Positions 1-9,362 of a stretch of 59,712 nt of DNA are shown piece after piece. Numbering within the stretch: the stretch's first letter is position 1; each line of letters begins with the position of its first letter. The translations under genes and the position numbers were made by a program. The stretch comes from a bacterium (lineage in GTDB: Bacteria; Planctomycetota; UBA1135; GCA-002686595). Below the pieces are notes generated by a model, which was not told where the DNA came from, did no database searches, and saw only the letters and a program-made list of their open reading frames with translations. The DNA is taken from the NCBI GenBank assembly GCA_024228395.1, contig JAAETM010000436.1, forward strand, positions 1 through 59,712. Reading direction: 5' to 3'.

Positions 1-330
1 AGAAAGCCAAACACACCGACACGCTGAGAAAACCCAGCCAGGCGCCGCCGAGCGCCAATATGGTACCCGTTCACGGGGGGGCACCCCCTTCTCGGCCCCA
101 GGAAGGCCGTCAAGTGGGGTTGGGGTGGTCGTCCGAGCCTAAATCCCGGCTTCCAGACCTCCGAATAGTCGATGAAAACGGCCTTGGCGGGCTTCCGGGG
201 AACTCACCAGGGGGGGGAATCATGCGCAACACGGGGCCAGGAGGGATTATTCCGCAGTAAGGGCAGGGACCCACTACTATGTCTAATGCGATCAGCCCAG
301 GATGTACCCTATGCCCCCTCCCCAGTTCCC
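1..330. other. Intergenic region upstream of the first operon
   Basis: No convincing complete gene is visible here. On the minus strand the first ~58 bases read LALGGAWLGFLSVSVCLAF from a TTG codon at 58, which looks like a hydrophobic signal or anchor segment, so the 5' end of a divergent gene may be cut by the window edge. The plus-strand reading frames here have no protein-like composition. The remaining sequence should hold the promoter of the operon starting at 331, but I see no clear sigma-70 hexamers. Confidence 0.4.
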
Positions 331-2139
331 ATGAAAAACTCTATCGTCGCCCTGTGGTGGTTTTGTGCGCCTATTGTCGGTTTGACCCCCTTGTTTGCGG
401 GATCAGCCTTGGCCCAGAACAACATTAACTGGTTGACCGTCCAACAGGACAACTCCGTGTTGGTCTCCAATAGCTCTGTGGGTGTGGGGGATAGCTCCGA
501 GAAGGACTACGCGACGGGTGACCTGGACCGGGATGGCTGGATCGACATGATCGTAGTGCGCAAGCAGCCTTTCACCTCGGAGGGCCGCCGTACCAATGTT
601 CTGTTCATGAACGAGTCGGGGTCACTTGTCGATCGCACTTCCGTATACGCCACCGGGTCGGATGTTCCTGGCGACAATGGTTTTTCATCGGCGACCAACG
701 ATAGGGATGTCGTGATTGTGGATGTGAACAACGATGGATGGCTAGATGTTGTTACGGCCACAACCTTGTCACCGGGCGAGCCCAAATCGGTTTCCCACCC
801 CCGCGTCTATATGAACTTGGGAGAATCCGCGGGCACGTGGCTTGGCTTGTACTACGAGGAAGCCCGTACCCCTGACTGGGGCACGTACCCCAACATGTGC
901 GGTCTCGGAGTGGGGGACGTCACGGGAGATGGATTCCCCGACCTTTACTTTTCCCACTATGAGCAAGAAGCCCTAGTCGATCTGAATGATCGCCTTCTGA
1001 TCAATGACGGCAATGGGTTTTTCGGGGACGAGAGCTTCGCTCGCATGACTGCGGCCATGCGGGGTTCCTCCTTCGGAACTTCGTCTGTTCTGCATGACAT
1101 GAATGGTGACGGCACCGTCGATGTGGTTTCTGTCTCTGGTTCGGGCTCGACTGGAGGGTTGACGCGTACATCCATTGCGTACAACAACATGAACAACGAA
1201 GGGTACTTCAATGTGCTTCACGAACCCTATCAGGGAGCCCCCTACCACGTGGCCGTTGGCGATTTGAACTATGACGGACTGCCCGACTTGATCGTCAGTG
1301 ATGACGGGGACGATCGCTTTTTGCTTAACCAGGGAAATGACGTCTTTGGTCGGGTCAGCTGGAGTGCTGCGTATACCTTTGGCCCCAGTGGAGACTTGGG
1401 ATTCGCCAGCAACAACCTTGTTGTGGATCTGAATGGCGATGGTTGGAACGAAGCCATCTTCTGTGACGTGGATGTGGACATTCCCGGCTGCTCAAGGCGC
1501 TTGCAAATCAACCACAACCGGGGGGGGAGCGTGGGAGGTTCCGTTTCCCTGTACGAAGAACGAAGTGGGAGCAACTATGGTGCTAACGGTCTTCCGGCTC
1601 AAACCGCAGTTCATGATGTGGCGGTCTTTGACGTGGACAATGATGGGGATGAAGACCTGGTCATTGGGCGTTGTTTTGGCACCAACGTCTTCTTGAATCA
1701 ACGGGACTTGATCGGGACCAATTATTGCGGGCCGGCGATTGTCAATTCATCCGCTAGTCCGGCAAGAATGTCCGCAACAGGTTCACCACTAGCCTCCGTC
1801 AACGACCTAACGATTCACGCTGAAGGCCTTCCGCTGAATCAGTTTGGTTATTTCCTGGTGAGTAATGCGGGAGGGTTGATCGTGACCCCAGGTGGTAGCC
1901 AGGGCAACCTCTGCTTGGGTGGTGCGATTGGCCGTTTGAACCAGGGAAACCAGATCCGTTTTTCCGGTACGACTGGCACTATTGAACTTGTGGTGGACCT
2001 GTCCATGATCCCCACCCCTGGAGCCCCCGCGGCAGTCCAGGCAGGAGAGGTTTGGTACTTCACCTCGTGGTTCCGGGACAACCTCTTTGGTTTCCAAACT
2101 AGCAATTTTTCCGACGGCCTCGAAATTTCCTTCCGCTGA
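331..2139 (+). CDS. Secreted FG-GAP/VCBS repeat protein with C-terminal planctomycete-type module
   Basis: About 602 residues. The frame is open from 172, but I chose ATG 331 because it begins a classical signal peptide (MKNSIVALWWF...GSALAQ) and the upstream translation is low in protein character. Residues ~30-460 hold many FG-GAP/VCBS-type Ca-binding loops of the form DxDxDGxxD (for example DLDRDGWID, DVNNDGWLD, DVDNDGDED), which fold as an integrin-like beta-propeller. The last ~140 residues (from NYCGPAIVNSSASP to the W-F-R-D...SNFSDG ending) form a separate module typical of secreted proteins in some planctomycete lineages; its role is unknown, perhaps surface attachment. It is the first gene of a tight operon with a 3-nt gap to the next. 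Export is well supported; ligand and function are unknown. Confidence 0.85.
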   Translation: MKNSIVALWWFCAPIVGLTPLFAGSALAQNNINWLTVQQDNSVLVSNSSVGVGDSSEKDYATGDLDRDGWIDMIVVRKQPFTSEGRRTNVLFMNESGSLVDRTSVYATGSDVPGDNGFSSATNDRDVVIVDVNNDGWLDVVTATTLSPGEPKSVSHPRVYMNLGESAGTWLGLYYEEARTPDWGTYPNMCGLGVGDVTGDGFPDLYFSHYEQEALVDLNDRLLINDGNGFFGDESFARMTAAMRGSSFGTSSVLHDMNGDGTVDVVSVSGSGSTGGLTRTSIAYNNMNNEGYFNVLHEPYQGAPYHVAVGDLNYDGLPDLIVSDDGDDRFLLNQGNDVFGRVSWSAAYTFGPSGDLGFASNNLVVDLNGDGWNEAIFCDVDVDIPGCSRRLQINHNRGGSVGGSVSLYEERSGSNYGANGLPAQTAVHDVAVFDVDNDGDEDLVIGRCFGTNVFLNQRDLIGTNYCGPAIVNSSASPARMSATGSPLASVNDLTIHAEGLPLNQFGYFLVSNAGGLIVTPGGSQGNLCLGGAIGRLNQGNQIRFSGTTGTIELVVDLSMIPTPGAPAAVQAGEVWYFTSWFRDNLFGFQTSNFSDGLEISFR

Positions 2140-2142
2140 TCT

Positions 2143-3555
2143 ATGCACGTTCCAAAACACATCGCTTCTATGAATCTCTATACCTTGTCTTGGCCCTTGC
2201 TCCTTATGGGAGCAAGTGTGCCAACGTTTGCCCAGGAACCTCAGCCCTTGATGGGTAAACCAATTCATGGCTTGACTCTGATGCAGCAGCAGTTGTACGA
2301 AGAGGGGCTTGTGAAATTCAGTACTCCGCTCGCGGAAGCAGAGGGCTTGGGCCCGATCTTCAATGAAGTGAGCTGCATCTCTTGCCACAACCAACCGGCG
2401 GTTGGTGGCTCTTCCACGCGGCGTGTCACGCGTTTTGGGATTGCAGCCGCCAGCGGCAGCCCGTTCAACCCCCTGGCGGGACTTGGCGGAACGCTGCTAC
2501 AGGACCAATCCCTGGATGTGGCTTGCCGTGAATTCGTTCCCAGTGTGGCCGACCATGTGATTCTGCGCGCGACGCCTGCCGTCTTTGGAGCAGGCTTGAT
2601 CGAAGCGATTCCGGACGTGGACATCCTGGCGGCACAAGCGGCCCAGCCGATCGCGCTTCAAGGAACGCCTCGATATGTGCAGCCCATCGAAAATCCGGCA
2701 GGGCCGATGCTCCTCGGGCGTTTCGGCTGGAAGGGAGGGGTTTCGACGGTGGAGTCCTTTTCGATAGATGCATCCCTCAACGAAATGGGGCTTACGAGCC
2801 CTTTCGCGCAAACCGAAAACGCGCCGAATGGTAACATGGTGTTGCTGGCAAGTTGTGACACCGTTGCGGACCCTGAGGACCACGCAGATCCTTCGGGTTT
2901 CACCTTGACCCAACGCTTCACCCACTTTCAAAGGTACTTGGCGGCTCCCCCGCAGACGCCCCGATCGGGCATGGCAGGTGAAGCGCTCTTCGATCAAGTC
3001 GGATGCGCGGATTGCCACATGGGCAGTTTTACCACCGGAACGGTTTCGGAAGCAGCGCTATCAGGTGTGCAGATTCATCCTTACTCAGACTTCTTGTTGC
3101 ATGACATGGGTGCCCTGGGTGATGGCGTTGTCGACGGTATTGCGACCGAATCTATCATGATGACGCGTCCCCTATGGGGCCTGGCACATAGGACGGCACT
3201 ATTGCACGACGGCCGCACCACCGGTGCCGCGTTCGATGGGTTGATCGACATGGCAGTGGCGGAACACGGAGGCCAAGGCGATGCATCTCGCGTGGCCTAT
3301 CAAGCGCTTGGTGTTGCCGATCGCGCTCTTGTTGCCGACTTCTTGGCTAGTTTGGGTAGAGCTGAGTTCGATTGGGATACCGACAACGACCTGACCGAGT
3401 TCGACTGGTTCTTCCTTGAGCCGTTGATGACCGGGCCCTTGCCCGCAGTACCTCTCACCGCTGACGATCCCGGCGCCCTATGCGACGTGGATCAGGACGG
3501 GGACTTTGATCTGGTGGAATTCGGAAAACTACAGCGGGTATGGACAGCACAATGA
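2143..3555 (+). CDS. Di-haem DUF1111 family cytochrome/oxidoreductase with dockerin-like C-terminus
   Basis: 470 residues; ATG 2143 or, more like a signal-peptide start, ATG 2170 (MNLYTLSWPLLL...TFAQ). Two c-type haem motifs are visible: CISCH at residue 78 and CADCH at residue 288. The spacing and the motif LWGLAHRTALLHDGR near residue 350 match the DUF1111 'di-haem oxidoreductase, putative peroxidase' family, periplasmic proteins related to MauG-type peroxidases. The C-terminal ~60 residues carry two Ca-loop-like segments (DWDTDNDLTEFD and DVDQDGDFDLVEF), resembling the GC-type dockerin tails of planctomycetes. Its stop overlaps the next start (ATGA), suggesting translational coupling. The electron donor and substrate are unknown. 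Confidence 0.85.
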   Translation: MHVPKHIASMNLYTLSWPLLLMGASVPTFAQEPQPLMGKPIHGLTLMQQQLYEEGLVKFSTPLAEAEGLGPIFNEVSCISCHNQPAVGGSSTRRVTRFGIAAASGSPFNPLAGLGGTLLQDQSLDVACREFVPSVADHVILRATPAVFGAGLIEAIPDVDILAAQAAQPIALQGTPRYVQPIENPAGPMLLGRFGWKGGVSTVESFSIDASLNEMGLTSPFAQTENAPNGNMVLLASCDTVADPEDHADPSGFTLTQRFTHFQRYLAAPPQTPRSGMAGEALFDQVGCADCHMGSFTTGTVSEAALSGVQIHPYSDFLLHDMGALGDGVVDGIATESIMMTRPLWGLAHRTALLHDGRTTGAAFDGLIDMAVAEHGGQGDASRVAYQALGVADRALVADFLASLGRAEFDWDTDNDLTEFDWFFLEPLMTGPLPAVPLTADDPGALCDVDQDGDFDLVEFGKLQRVWTAQ

Positions 3556-4577
3556 AAGTCGCAAGCAAAACACTCTTGGCGCTCGTGATGGCGGCAACCA
3601 CGTGCGAGCTCAGCCTGGGAACAGACTTGGACCTGACCATCGTGAGTGGCGGCGCGTCTTCGATCGTGGTTGATACGGGCGCTATGGTGACCTACGGCGT
3701 CTATGCGGAAACCACCGACGCCAATCACCAGGGTTTGGCCATGTTTGCCTTCGACCTGACCTTCGATGGTGGACCCTTGAGCCCTGTGTCACCCACCGGC
3801 GCCATTTCGTCCTTCGTGGCTCCCAACGGCATCAACAACCCTGCTGGCTTCGGTGGAACTCCTTCGGGAGGCGACCTGATTCAAGTGGGCGGTGCCCAGA
3901 ACACGATCATGAACACGTTCGCACCGCAGCCGGTTGGAGTCATTCAGCCGGGATTGGCCATGCCGAATGTGCCGGTGTTCATCGCTACCGGAGCATTGAC
4001 GGCTCCGATCCAGCCCGGCACCTATGTGTTGAGCGCGGGGAATGTCTTCGCCAATGTCCTGGATTCTTCCAGCTCCGGAGTGCCTTTTTGGAAGGTGCAG
4101 GCCTGCGACGAAGGAACCATGGGTAACCTGGTGATCACCGTTGTGGATTGCGCACCTTTGATCGTTTGTCCTGGAGATACGAACTCCCAGGGCTGCACAT
4201 CCCAGGTGCTCTTCGTTGGCCAAGCTTCCTACTCGGGGGCGAACGTCTTGACCGTGGGTGTGGGAAATCTCATCAACGAGCAATTCGGAATTTGGACCTG
4301 GAGTACGACGCCAGGTCCTTCCACCCAGTTTGGTACCACCCTTTGCGTGAGTTCCTCTTTTGATTATCAATTCCTGTCGACAAGGTCCGGCGGCGGAGGA
4401 ATCTCCGGCACCCATTGCGGCGGATCCTTCCGCTTCCGCTTCACGGATACCTTCCTGCAAACCAATGGATTGACCCCGGGAACCACGGTCTACACCCAAT
4501 GCGTGTATCGCGACTCCCTGCGTGGTGGACCTTTCGTGAGCTTGAGCCCGGGACTGTCCTTCATGGTTTGCCCCTGA
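3552..4577 (+). CDS. Secreted protein of unknown function
   Basis: 341 residues from ATG 3552, which overlaps the upstream stop codon as ATGA; an in-frame ATG at 3540 is also possible. A signal peptide is evident (MKVASKTLLALVMAATTCELSLG). Residues ~25-190 resemble a cohesin/PEP-CTERM-like beta-sandwich of the kind 'SIVVDTGAMVTYGVYAETTD', reported in planctomycete secreted proteins. The C-terminal half (~200-341) is Cys-containing (CPGDTNSQGC, TLCVSSSF, SGTHCGGSFRFRF, TQCVYRD, FMVCP), probably disulphide-bonded outside the cytoplasm. No catalytic motif is recognisable. Co-transcription with the FG-GAP and di-haem genes suggests a shared extracytoplasmic process. The product is called hypothetical. 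Confidence 0.7.
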   Translation: MKVASKTLLALVMAATTCELSLGTDLDLTIVSGGASSIVVDTGAMVTYGVYAETTDANHQGLAMFAFDLTFDGGPLSPVSPTGAISSFVAPNGINNPAGFGGTPSGGDLIQVGGAQNTIMNTFAPQPVGVIQPGLAMPNVPVFIATGALTAPIQPGTYVLSAGNVFANVLDSSSSGVPFWKVQACDEGTMGNLVITVVDCAPLIVCPGDTNSQGCTSQVLFVGQASYSGANVLTVGVGNLINEQFGIWTWSTTPGPSTQFGTTLCVSSSFDYQFLSTRSGGGGISGTHCGGSFRFRFTDTFLQTNGLTPGTTVYTQCVYRDSLRGGPFVSLSPGLSFMVCP

Positions 4578-4592
4578 GCTGATAGACTCGGC

Positions 4593-7466
4593 ATGTTGCG
4601 CTTCCTCCTCTTATTTTTTACCCCATTTGTTTTGGGCACGGTGGAGGTGTGTGGCGCGACAGGTCCGCAACAGGGACTGAACGGGGAGCAAGCGGAGGCG
4701 CTCGCGGGCAAGGTGGAGGAGCACTTGGCTGGCTGGTTGCGCTCTATGGAAACCGATTTTCTTGACGGGATAGGAGCCTCTACTTACTTTTGGGGCACGA
4801 CCCCGGCGGGTGTGTCTTTTGAGCCTTGGGAAAGAGGTTCCCTGAAGGGTCGGAGGAGTTCCGCGTGGAACGGTCCCCCGATTGGTTTCGAGGATTGGTT
4901 GCGAGCCATTGCCGAGCTCCTGCCGCAGATGACCTTTGCGGCTGAGTCTAAGAGCAAGATCACCGGCATTACGCCGGACGGGGATCGGGGTTTTGTCACC
5001 CAAGTCCTTTGGGAGTTGTCCGAGCAGAACCGCTGCCAGGTCTGGATTCGATTGGAGGTTTCTTGGTCGGCTGGAGAAGTACCAAGGGCTCTTTTCGGCC
5101 AGGTACTGTCGTACGCAATTGTTGAAGTGGACAAGCCCATGTTCGTCGAGCGCACCCACGGGGTTCTTGGCAGGGAACCAGAGGTGGAAGCCGCCATCAC
5201 GCTCGGTGGTAGGGAGTGGGCCACGCGTTTGGACGATGGTGCGGCCTCCGCATGGTTTGGACATCAGGGAATGGCTGTCGGAGATGTGAATGGGGACGGC
5301 TTGGAGGATTTGTACGTGGGCATGCCAAGTGGCTTAGCGAATCACCTTCTGATTCAGCAACCCGACGGCACGGTTCGGGATATGGCGGTTGATGGGGGAG
5401 TGGACTGGTACGACGACACCAAGGGAGTCCTGCTGGTGGACCTGGATGGGGACGGGGATCGAGACCTTGTCGCCACGCTCAATCACTTCCTTGTGCTGCA
5501 TGCCAATGACGGCAAGAGCAAGTTTTCCGTGGCCGGCTGGTGCGCGGCTCCGGATGAAGCGGCTTTTTATTCTATTGCGGCAGCGGATGTGGACGGGGAC
5601 GGGGACTTGGACCTGTATGGCACGCGTTACGTGACCACACGCTACGGCGAGAGCATTCCGATACCGTTTGAGGATGCGTGCAACGGTCCCAGTAATCACC
5701 TATTCCTGAACCAAGGCAAGTTCCAGTTTGTGGATGGGACCCGGATCATGGGCCTATCCGAGGACAACAACCGATTCAGCTTGGCAGCGAGTTTTGAGGA
5801 CTTTGATTCCGATGGGGATAGTGATCTGTACGTGGCCAATGACTTCGGCCGCAATCAGCTTTTTCGGAATGATGGCGAGCGTTTTGTTGATGTGGCGGCT
5901 GAGCTTGGCGTTGAGGATCAAGCTGCCGGTATGGGCGTGAGCTGGGGCGATGTGGATGGTGATGGCGACATGGACTTGCATGTGAGCAACATGTATTCAT
6001 CGGCGGGTCGTCGCGTCTCCTACCAGAAGAACTTCCATGTCTCTGCCGAGGGCGCAGCCTTGCAAGGCATCCGTCGCCACGCCCAGGGAAACTCACTTTG
6101 GATCCAAGGCGAGGATGGGCGTTTCACCGATGCTTCCGATTCCGCGGGGATCCGCATGGGGCGCTGGTCCTGGGGCACGATATTTACGGACCTGGACGGG
6201 GACGGGCTGCTTGATTTGTATGGTCCCAATGGATTCATGACGGGACGTGGACGACAAACGGATTTGTGAGGTGCATTTTGGCGGCGCGTGGCGTCGCGAT
6301 CTCCAGTCAAGGGCGAAGGGGTGGAGGCCTATCGCAATGCCTGGGCGGAAATCTCCGGCAAACTCTCAGGTGGTGCTTCCTGGAGCGGGCATGAACACAA
6401 CAACGCTTGGTTGAACTTGGGCGCCGGTGAATTTGAAGATGTGTCGGCTGCTACAGGTCTAGCCTTTGATGCGGATGGACGCGGTGTGGTGCGAGTGGAT
6501 TGGGATGGTGATGGGGACTTGGATCTCTGGGTGCGCTCGCGGAGTGCCCCTGGCCTGCGCTATTTAGAAAACCAGTCGAACCCGAATGCCATCACTCTTC
6601 GATTGCGTGCCCTCTCGGGCTCAAAAACTCACTGCGCAGATGCCATTGGTGCGCGGGTCCGCATCATCAGCAACCAACGCAGCACGATCCACGGCGTGCG
6701 AGCTGGGGAGGGATACTTAAGCCAATCGACGGGTCGAATTGTGCGTGCACTCGTCCCCAATGAGGCCATTCAAAACGTTCAGGTGACATGGCCCAATGGG
6801 ACGTTCCAAGAATTCCCCGTAGCCAAGGGCACGGGATTGGATTTCACCATCCTCCAGGGCAGCGAAACCCTGCGAGTCAATCAAGCCGATCGCGAAAGCA
6901 CGGACATGCTTCCAGGTGTAGCCTACCCAGGTTATCCGCCGCGACGAGTCGTGCTCCGATCACCCCTGCCCTTCCCAAAGTCCTGGTTGAAAAGTCAGGC
7001 TTCGCACACGGGTGGAAGGCTTGTCGCTATTTCCAATGGGTCTATTCCGAGCGGCTTGGACATGACGGAGTTGCAGTCGACTTGTCAGTCGCTGGGTTTG
7101 TCTCTGACCTTGCTCGGGTCAGAGGACTCGGCATGGTCGTTCCCGGAGCAGGCGACAGCCCTGGGAGTGGACCAACAGGCCGCGTGGAAGGTCCTCCGGA
7201 GGCATATCGTTCCTGTGGGGGAGTCAGATTTCTGCACTTGGCTCGTGGACAAGAATGGAGACGCCCAGGTCCTGTACTTGGATGGCCTTATACTCAGCGA
7301 GGTAGCCGTGGATGCCAAGCGCTTCGTGGAGCAGAAGTGTCGCGGCAACCTGCGGGGATCTGGGCAGGGTCGCTGGTTCCATGGCGCTCCCCGTGGGATT
7401 CAGTTCCTCTCACGTGAATTACGGGCCGCAGGAAGCGTGCTGTGGGCCGATTCCTATGCGGAATGA
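4593..7466 (+). CDS. CRTAC/ASPIC-UnbV FG-GAP protein, candidate selenoprotein (in-frame UGA at 6267)
   Basis: The frame from ATG 4593 continues through a single TGA (6267-6269) to the stop at 7464-7466, giving 957 residues with codon 559 as UGA. Before the UGA: signal peptide (MLRFLLLFFTPFVLG), an N-terminal domain to ~220, then FG-GAP Ca-loops (DVNGDGLED, DLDGDGDRD, DVDGDGDLD, DFDSDGDSD). Directly after it, GAFWRRVASRSP continues the conserved D-L-x-x-x-F-W-R segment of CRTAC proteins, followed by another Ca-loop (DWDGDGDLD) and an ASPIC/UnbV domain (DAIGARVRI...GVRAGEGYLSQS, VTWPNGTFQEFP). The last ~180 residues look thioredoxin-fold-like (TWLVDKNGDAQVLYLDG) without CxxC. A hairpin at 6281-6297 fits a SECIS. 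Homology on both sides of the UGA argues against two genes. Alternatives are a nonsense mutation or a TGG miscall. Confidence 0.75.
6281..6297 (+). promoter_or_regulatory. Candidate bacterial SECIS hairpin
   Basis: The 17-nt segment GCGGCGCGUGGCGUCGC folds into a 7-bp stem (one G-U pair) with a GUG apical loop, or a 6-bp stem with loop CGUGG. It begins exactly 11 nt after the in-frame UGA at 6267-6269. In the E. coli fdhF message the minimal SelB-binding hairpin is also 17 nt and also starts 11 nt after the UGA, with an essential GU in the loop. The match in spacing, size and loop GU is what I see; SelB binding is inferred. Confidence 0.6.
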
Positions 7467-7522
7467 GGCACGGATTGGCCGATTGTAAGAAACAGCTTCT
7501 CGTTCGGAACCCCTTGTGGTTA

Positions 7523-7542
7523 TCGCAGGTTGAAGCCTGCGA
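7523..7542 (+). terminator. Short hairpin after the first operon
   Basis: TCGCAGG and CCTGCGA form a 7-bp stem around the loop TTGAAG, 57 bases after the CRTAC stop. There is no T-run, so this is at best a weak or Rho-assisted terminator. Confidence 0.25.
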
Positions 7543-7582
7543 ACGGGGGAAAGACCCTCGATCGAACGACTAGGAACCCCAG

Positions 7583-8533
7583 ATGAAATACAAACTGATT
7601 ACAACAGCTCTCTTCGCTCTTCTGACCATTCCCGCCGTCGCGCAGGACTCCGAGCGGGAGTCATCCGATAGCGAGCGCCTCAACAGAAGGGCTGAGATGC
7701 TCAAACGCTTCGACGTTAACAAAGACGGCAAGTTGGACCCGGCCGAACGCAAGGCCGCACGGGCACATCGAGAGAAGCAGGCTAAGAATGGCGAGAAGGG
7801 GCAAAAGGCAAAAAAGGAGCAGGCTGCAAAGCAGCGCCACAAAAAACCCCTGGAGCTCTTCGACACCGATAAGGACGGCAAGCTTGATGAGACTGAAAAG
7901 AAGGCCGCCAAGATTGCTCGTAAGAAGCGCAAGGCTCGGGACAAGAAGGGAGGCGGCAAGCTCACCAGCGAGCAACGCGAGAGGCTCCTCAAGCGCTTTG
8001 ACGCGGATGGCAACGGTAAACTAGAGCGTGAGGAACGTGCCAAGGCTAGCAAAGCGATGCGAAGAGTCCGTGCCAAGCAAAAGGGCAAACCAAGTGAGGC
8101 ATCCTTTAGGAGCGAGGCTCGTGGGGCTGGAGAGGACCAGGCACGTGGGCATCGCTTGGGAACGCAAGCCAATCAGCAGCGCACGAGGAAGCACAAGGAG
8201 CAGGCCACTAATCAGCGTGGATCCAAGGAGGGTCAGATGTGGGGAAAGCGGCGGGATGTTCGGCGCGGTGCTCAATTGCGTCGGAGAAGTAGCGACGGCA
8301 AGGGTCAGCAGATGCGCAGAAAACAAAAGCGTGGTCAGCAGGGCAAAAAGAGTCAGCGACGTGGCAATGGCAAGCGCCAGCAAGTGCGCTCCCAGAGCCG
8401 CTCCGACCGCCGGGGCAGCATGGATCATGGCGGACGCAATTCGCGTCGTGCATTCGCTCGCAAAGCACGGAGCAACCGCAATCTCATGCGCGATCGTGAA
8501 GACAAGCGTCAATCACGCCGGCGAGACTTCTAG
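7583..8533 (+). CDS. Secreted EF-hand protein with long Arg/Lys/Gln-rich tail
   Basis: 316 residues with signal peptide MKYKLITTALFALLTIPAVAQ and a Shine-Dalgarno-like AGGAA upstream of ATG 7583. Three EF-hand loops are readable: DVNKDGKLDPAE (~45), DTDKDGKLDETE (~95) and DADGNGKLEREE (~145), each flanked by helical, highly charged segments. From ~165 to the end the chain is extremely basic and of low complexity (repeated RR, RK, QQ, GK), with no predicted fold. Such a tail could bind polyanions such as nucleic acid, polyphosphate or acidic polysaccharide; that is inference. It appears monocistronic, closed by a strong hairpin at 8561. A frameshift in the tail cannot be excluded, but the frame stays open to the stop. 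Confidence 0.7.
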   Translation: MKYKLITTALFALLTIPAVAQDSERESSDSERLNRRAEMLKRFDVNKDGKLDPAERKAARAHREKQAKNGEKGQKAKKEQAAKQRHKKPLELFDTDKDGKLDETEKKAAKIARKKRKARDKKGGGKLTSEQRERLLKRFDADGNGKLEREERAKASKAMRRVRAKQKGKPSEASFRSEARGAGEDQARGHRLGTQANQQRTRKHKEQATNQRGSKEGQMWGKRRDVRRGAQLRRRSSDGKGQQMRRKQKRGQQGKKSQRRGNGKRQQVRSQSRSDRRGSMDHGGRNSRRAFARKARSNRNLMRDREDKRQSRRRDF

Positions 8534-8560
8534 CTAGATGAGCACAGAGTTCTCTGACAA

Positions 8561-8600
8561 GTTCGCCCCAAGCCCACATTATTGTGGGCTTGGGGCGAAC
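8561..8600. terminator. Bidirectional terminator hairpin between convergent genes
   Basis: A perfect 18-bp inverted repeat (8561-8578 and 8583-8600) surrounds a TTAT loop, between the EF-hand gene and the minus-strand FKBP gene. It lacks a long T-run but its symmetry suits bidirectional termination. Confidence 0.7.
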
Positions 8601-8621
8601 TTCATTATGTGGAGTAATCCT

Positions 8622-9226
8622 CTACTTCACTGAGATGAGCTCCATGTCGAACTTCAGGTCACCCCTTGAGGGGCCATAAGCGAGCTTCATGGGAAGTAAA
8701 ATGGTGAAGCTATCACCGACACGCATCTTTGATACGACCACGTCCCAGCCCTTGATGGCCCGGCCTGCGCCGACTCGGAAGCTGAACGGCTTCTTGCCAG
8801 GATCGATGACCTTGCCATTGGCGAGCATGGCCTTGCACTTGAGCGTCGCAGTCTTTCCCATGCCGCAAGCGTCGCCAGATCCATTTTGTGGACCGCGAGA
8901 ATCTGGATGTTGGGAACGCCGTCCATGCCAGAGGGAATGGTGTCGCCCTTGATCCAGTCACCATCGGTGGCATCAGGTGCTTCCACGGCCATGTCGGCAT
9001 CGGTCGGCTTCATGTCGGGGTCGGTTCCTGTGTTGGGTCGGGTGGCATCACTCCCGCCGGCAGGTTTTCTGCCGGGCGACCCGCCCGCGCCGGCACCCAC
9101 GAAAGTCGGGTCGGGTTGGTCGTTCTTGTAAGTTGCTGGGCCAGAAGTTGGCTTGAAGAGGAGTGGGATCAGCGGAGGTCCAGCCATCGGATGTGGCGAA
9201 CGGGGATGCTCAAGATTCCATGCCAA
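8622..9226 (-). pseudogene. FKBP-type peptidyl-prolyl isomerase, split by a frameshift
   Basis: The 3' part (8622-8861) reads as an FKBP core: GKVIDPGKKPFSFRVGAG, GRAIKGWDVVVSKMRVGD, LAYGPS and a final MELISVK strand. The 5' part lies in another minus frame (to 9226) and reads GDTIPSGMDGVPNIQILAVH then KMDLATLA. The two join if one base is added near 8864: GCGGCATG read as GCGGGCATG gives ...DLATLAGMGKTATLKCKAM. FKBPs are proline isomerases and folding helpers. Residues upstream of ~60 are Pro/Gly-rich and the true start is uncertain. Because the repair is one G, this may be a sequence error rather than a pseudogene. No neighbour suggests a special client. Confidence 0.7.
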
Positions 9227-9362
9227 GCGCCGAAGGGCAAGCTTGAACCCCCTTACGTCTGGGGGCCGCTATTTGGCCTTTCACCGGGCACTCGCTCAAC
9301 TTGCTATGATTTTTTGGAGAAAGGCCCATCGATTGTGGCCTCGCGGCATGGACCTACTTGCC

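Noticed and set aside
6270-7466. A separate gene starting at 6288 (MASRSPVKGEG)
   Set aside because: It is in the same frame as the upstream ORF, lacks a ribosome site and starts in the middle of the conserved CRTAC segment, so it is the continuation past the UGA.
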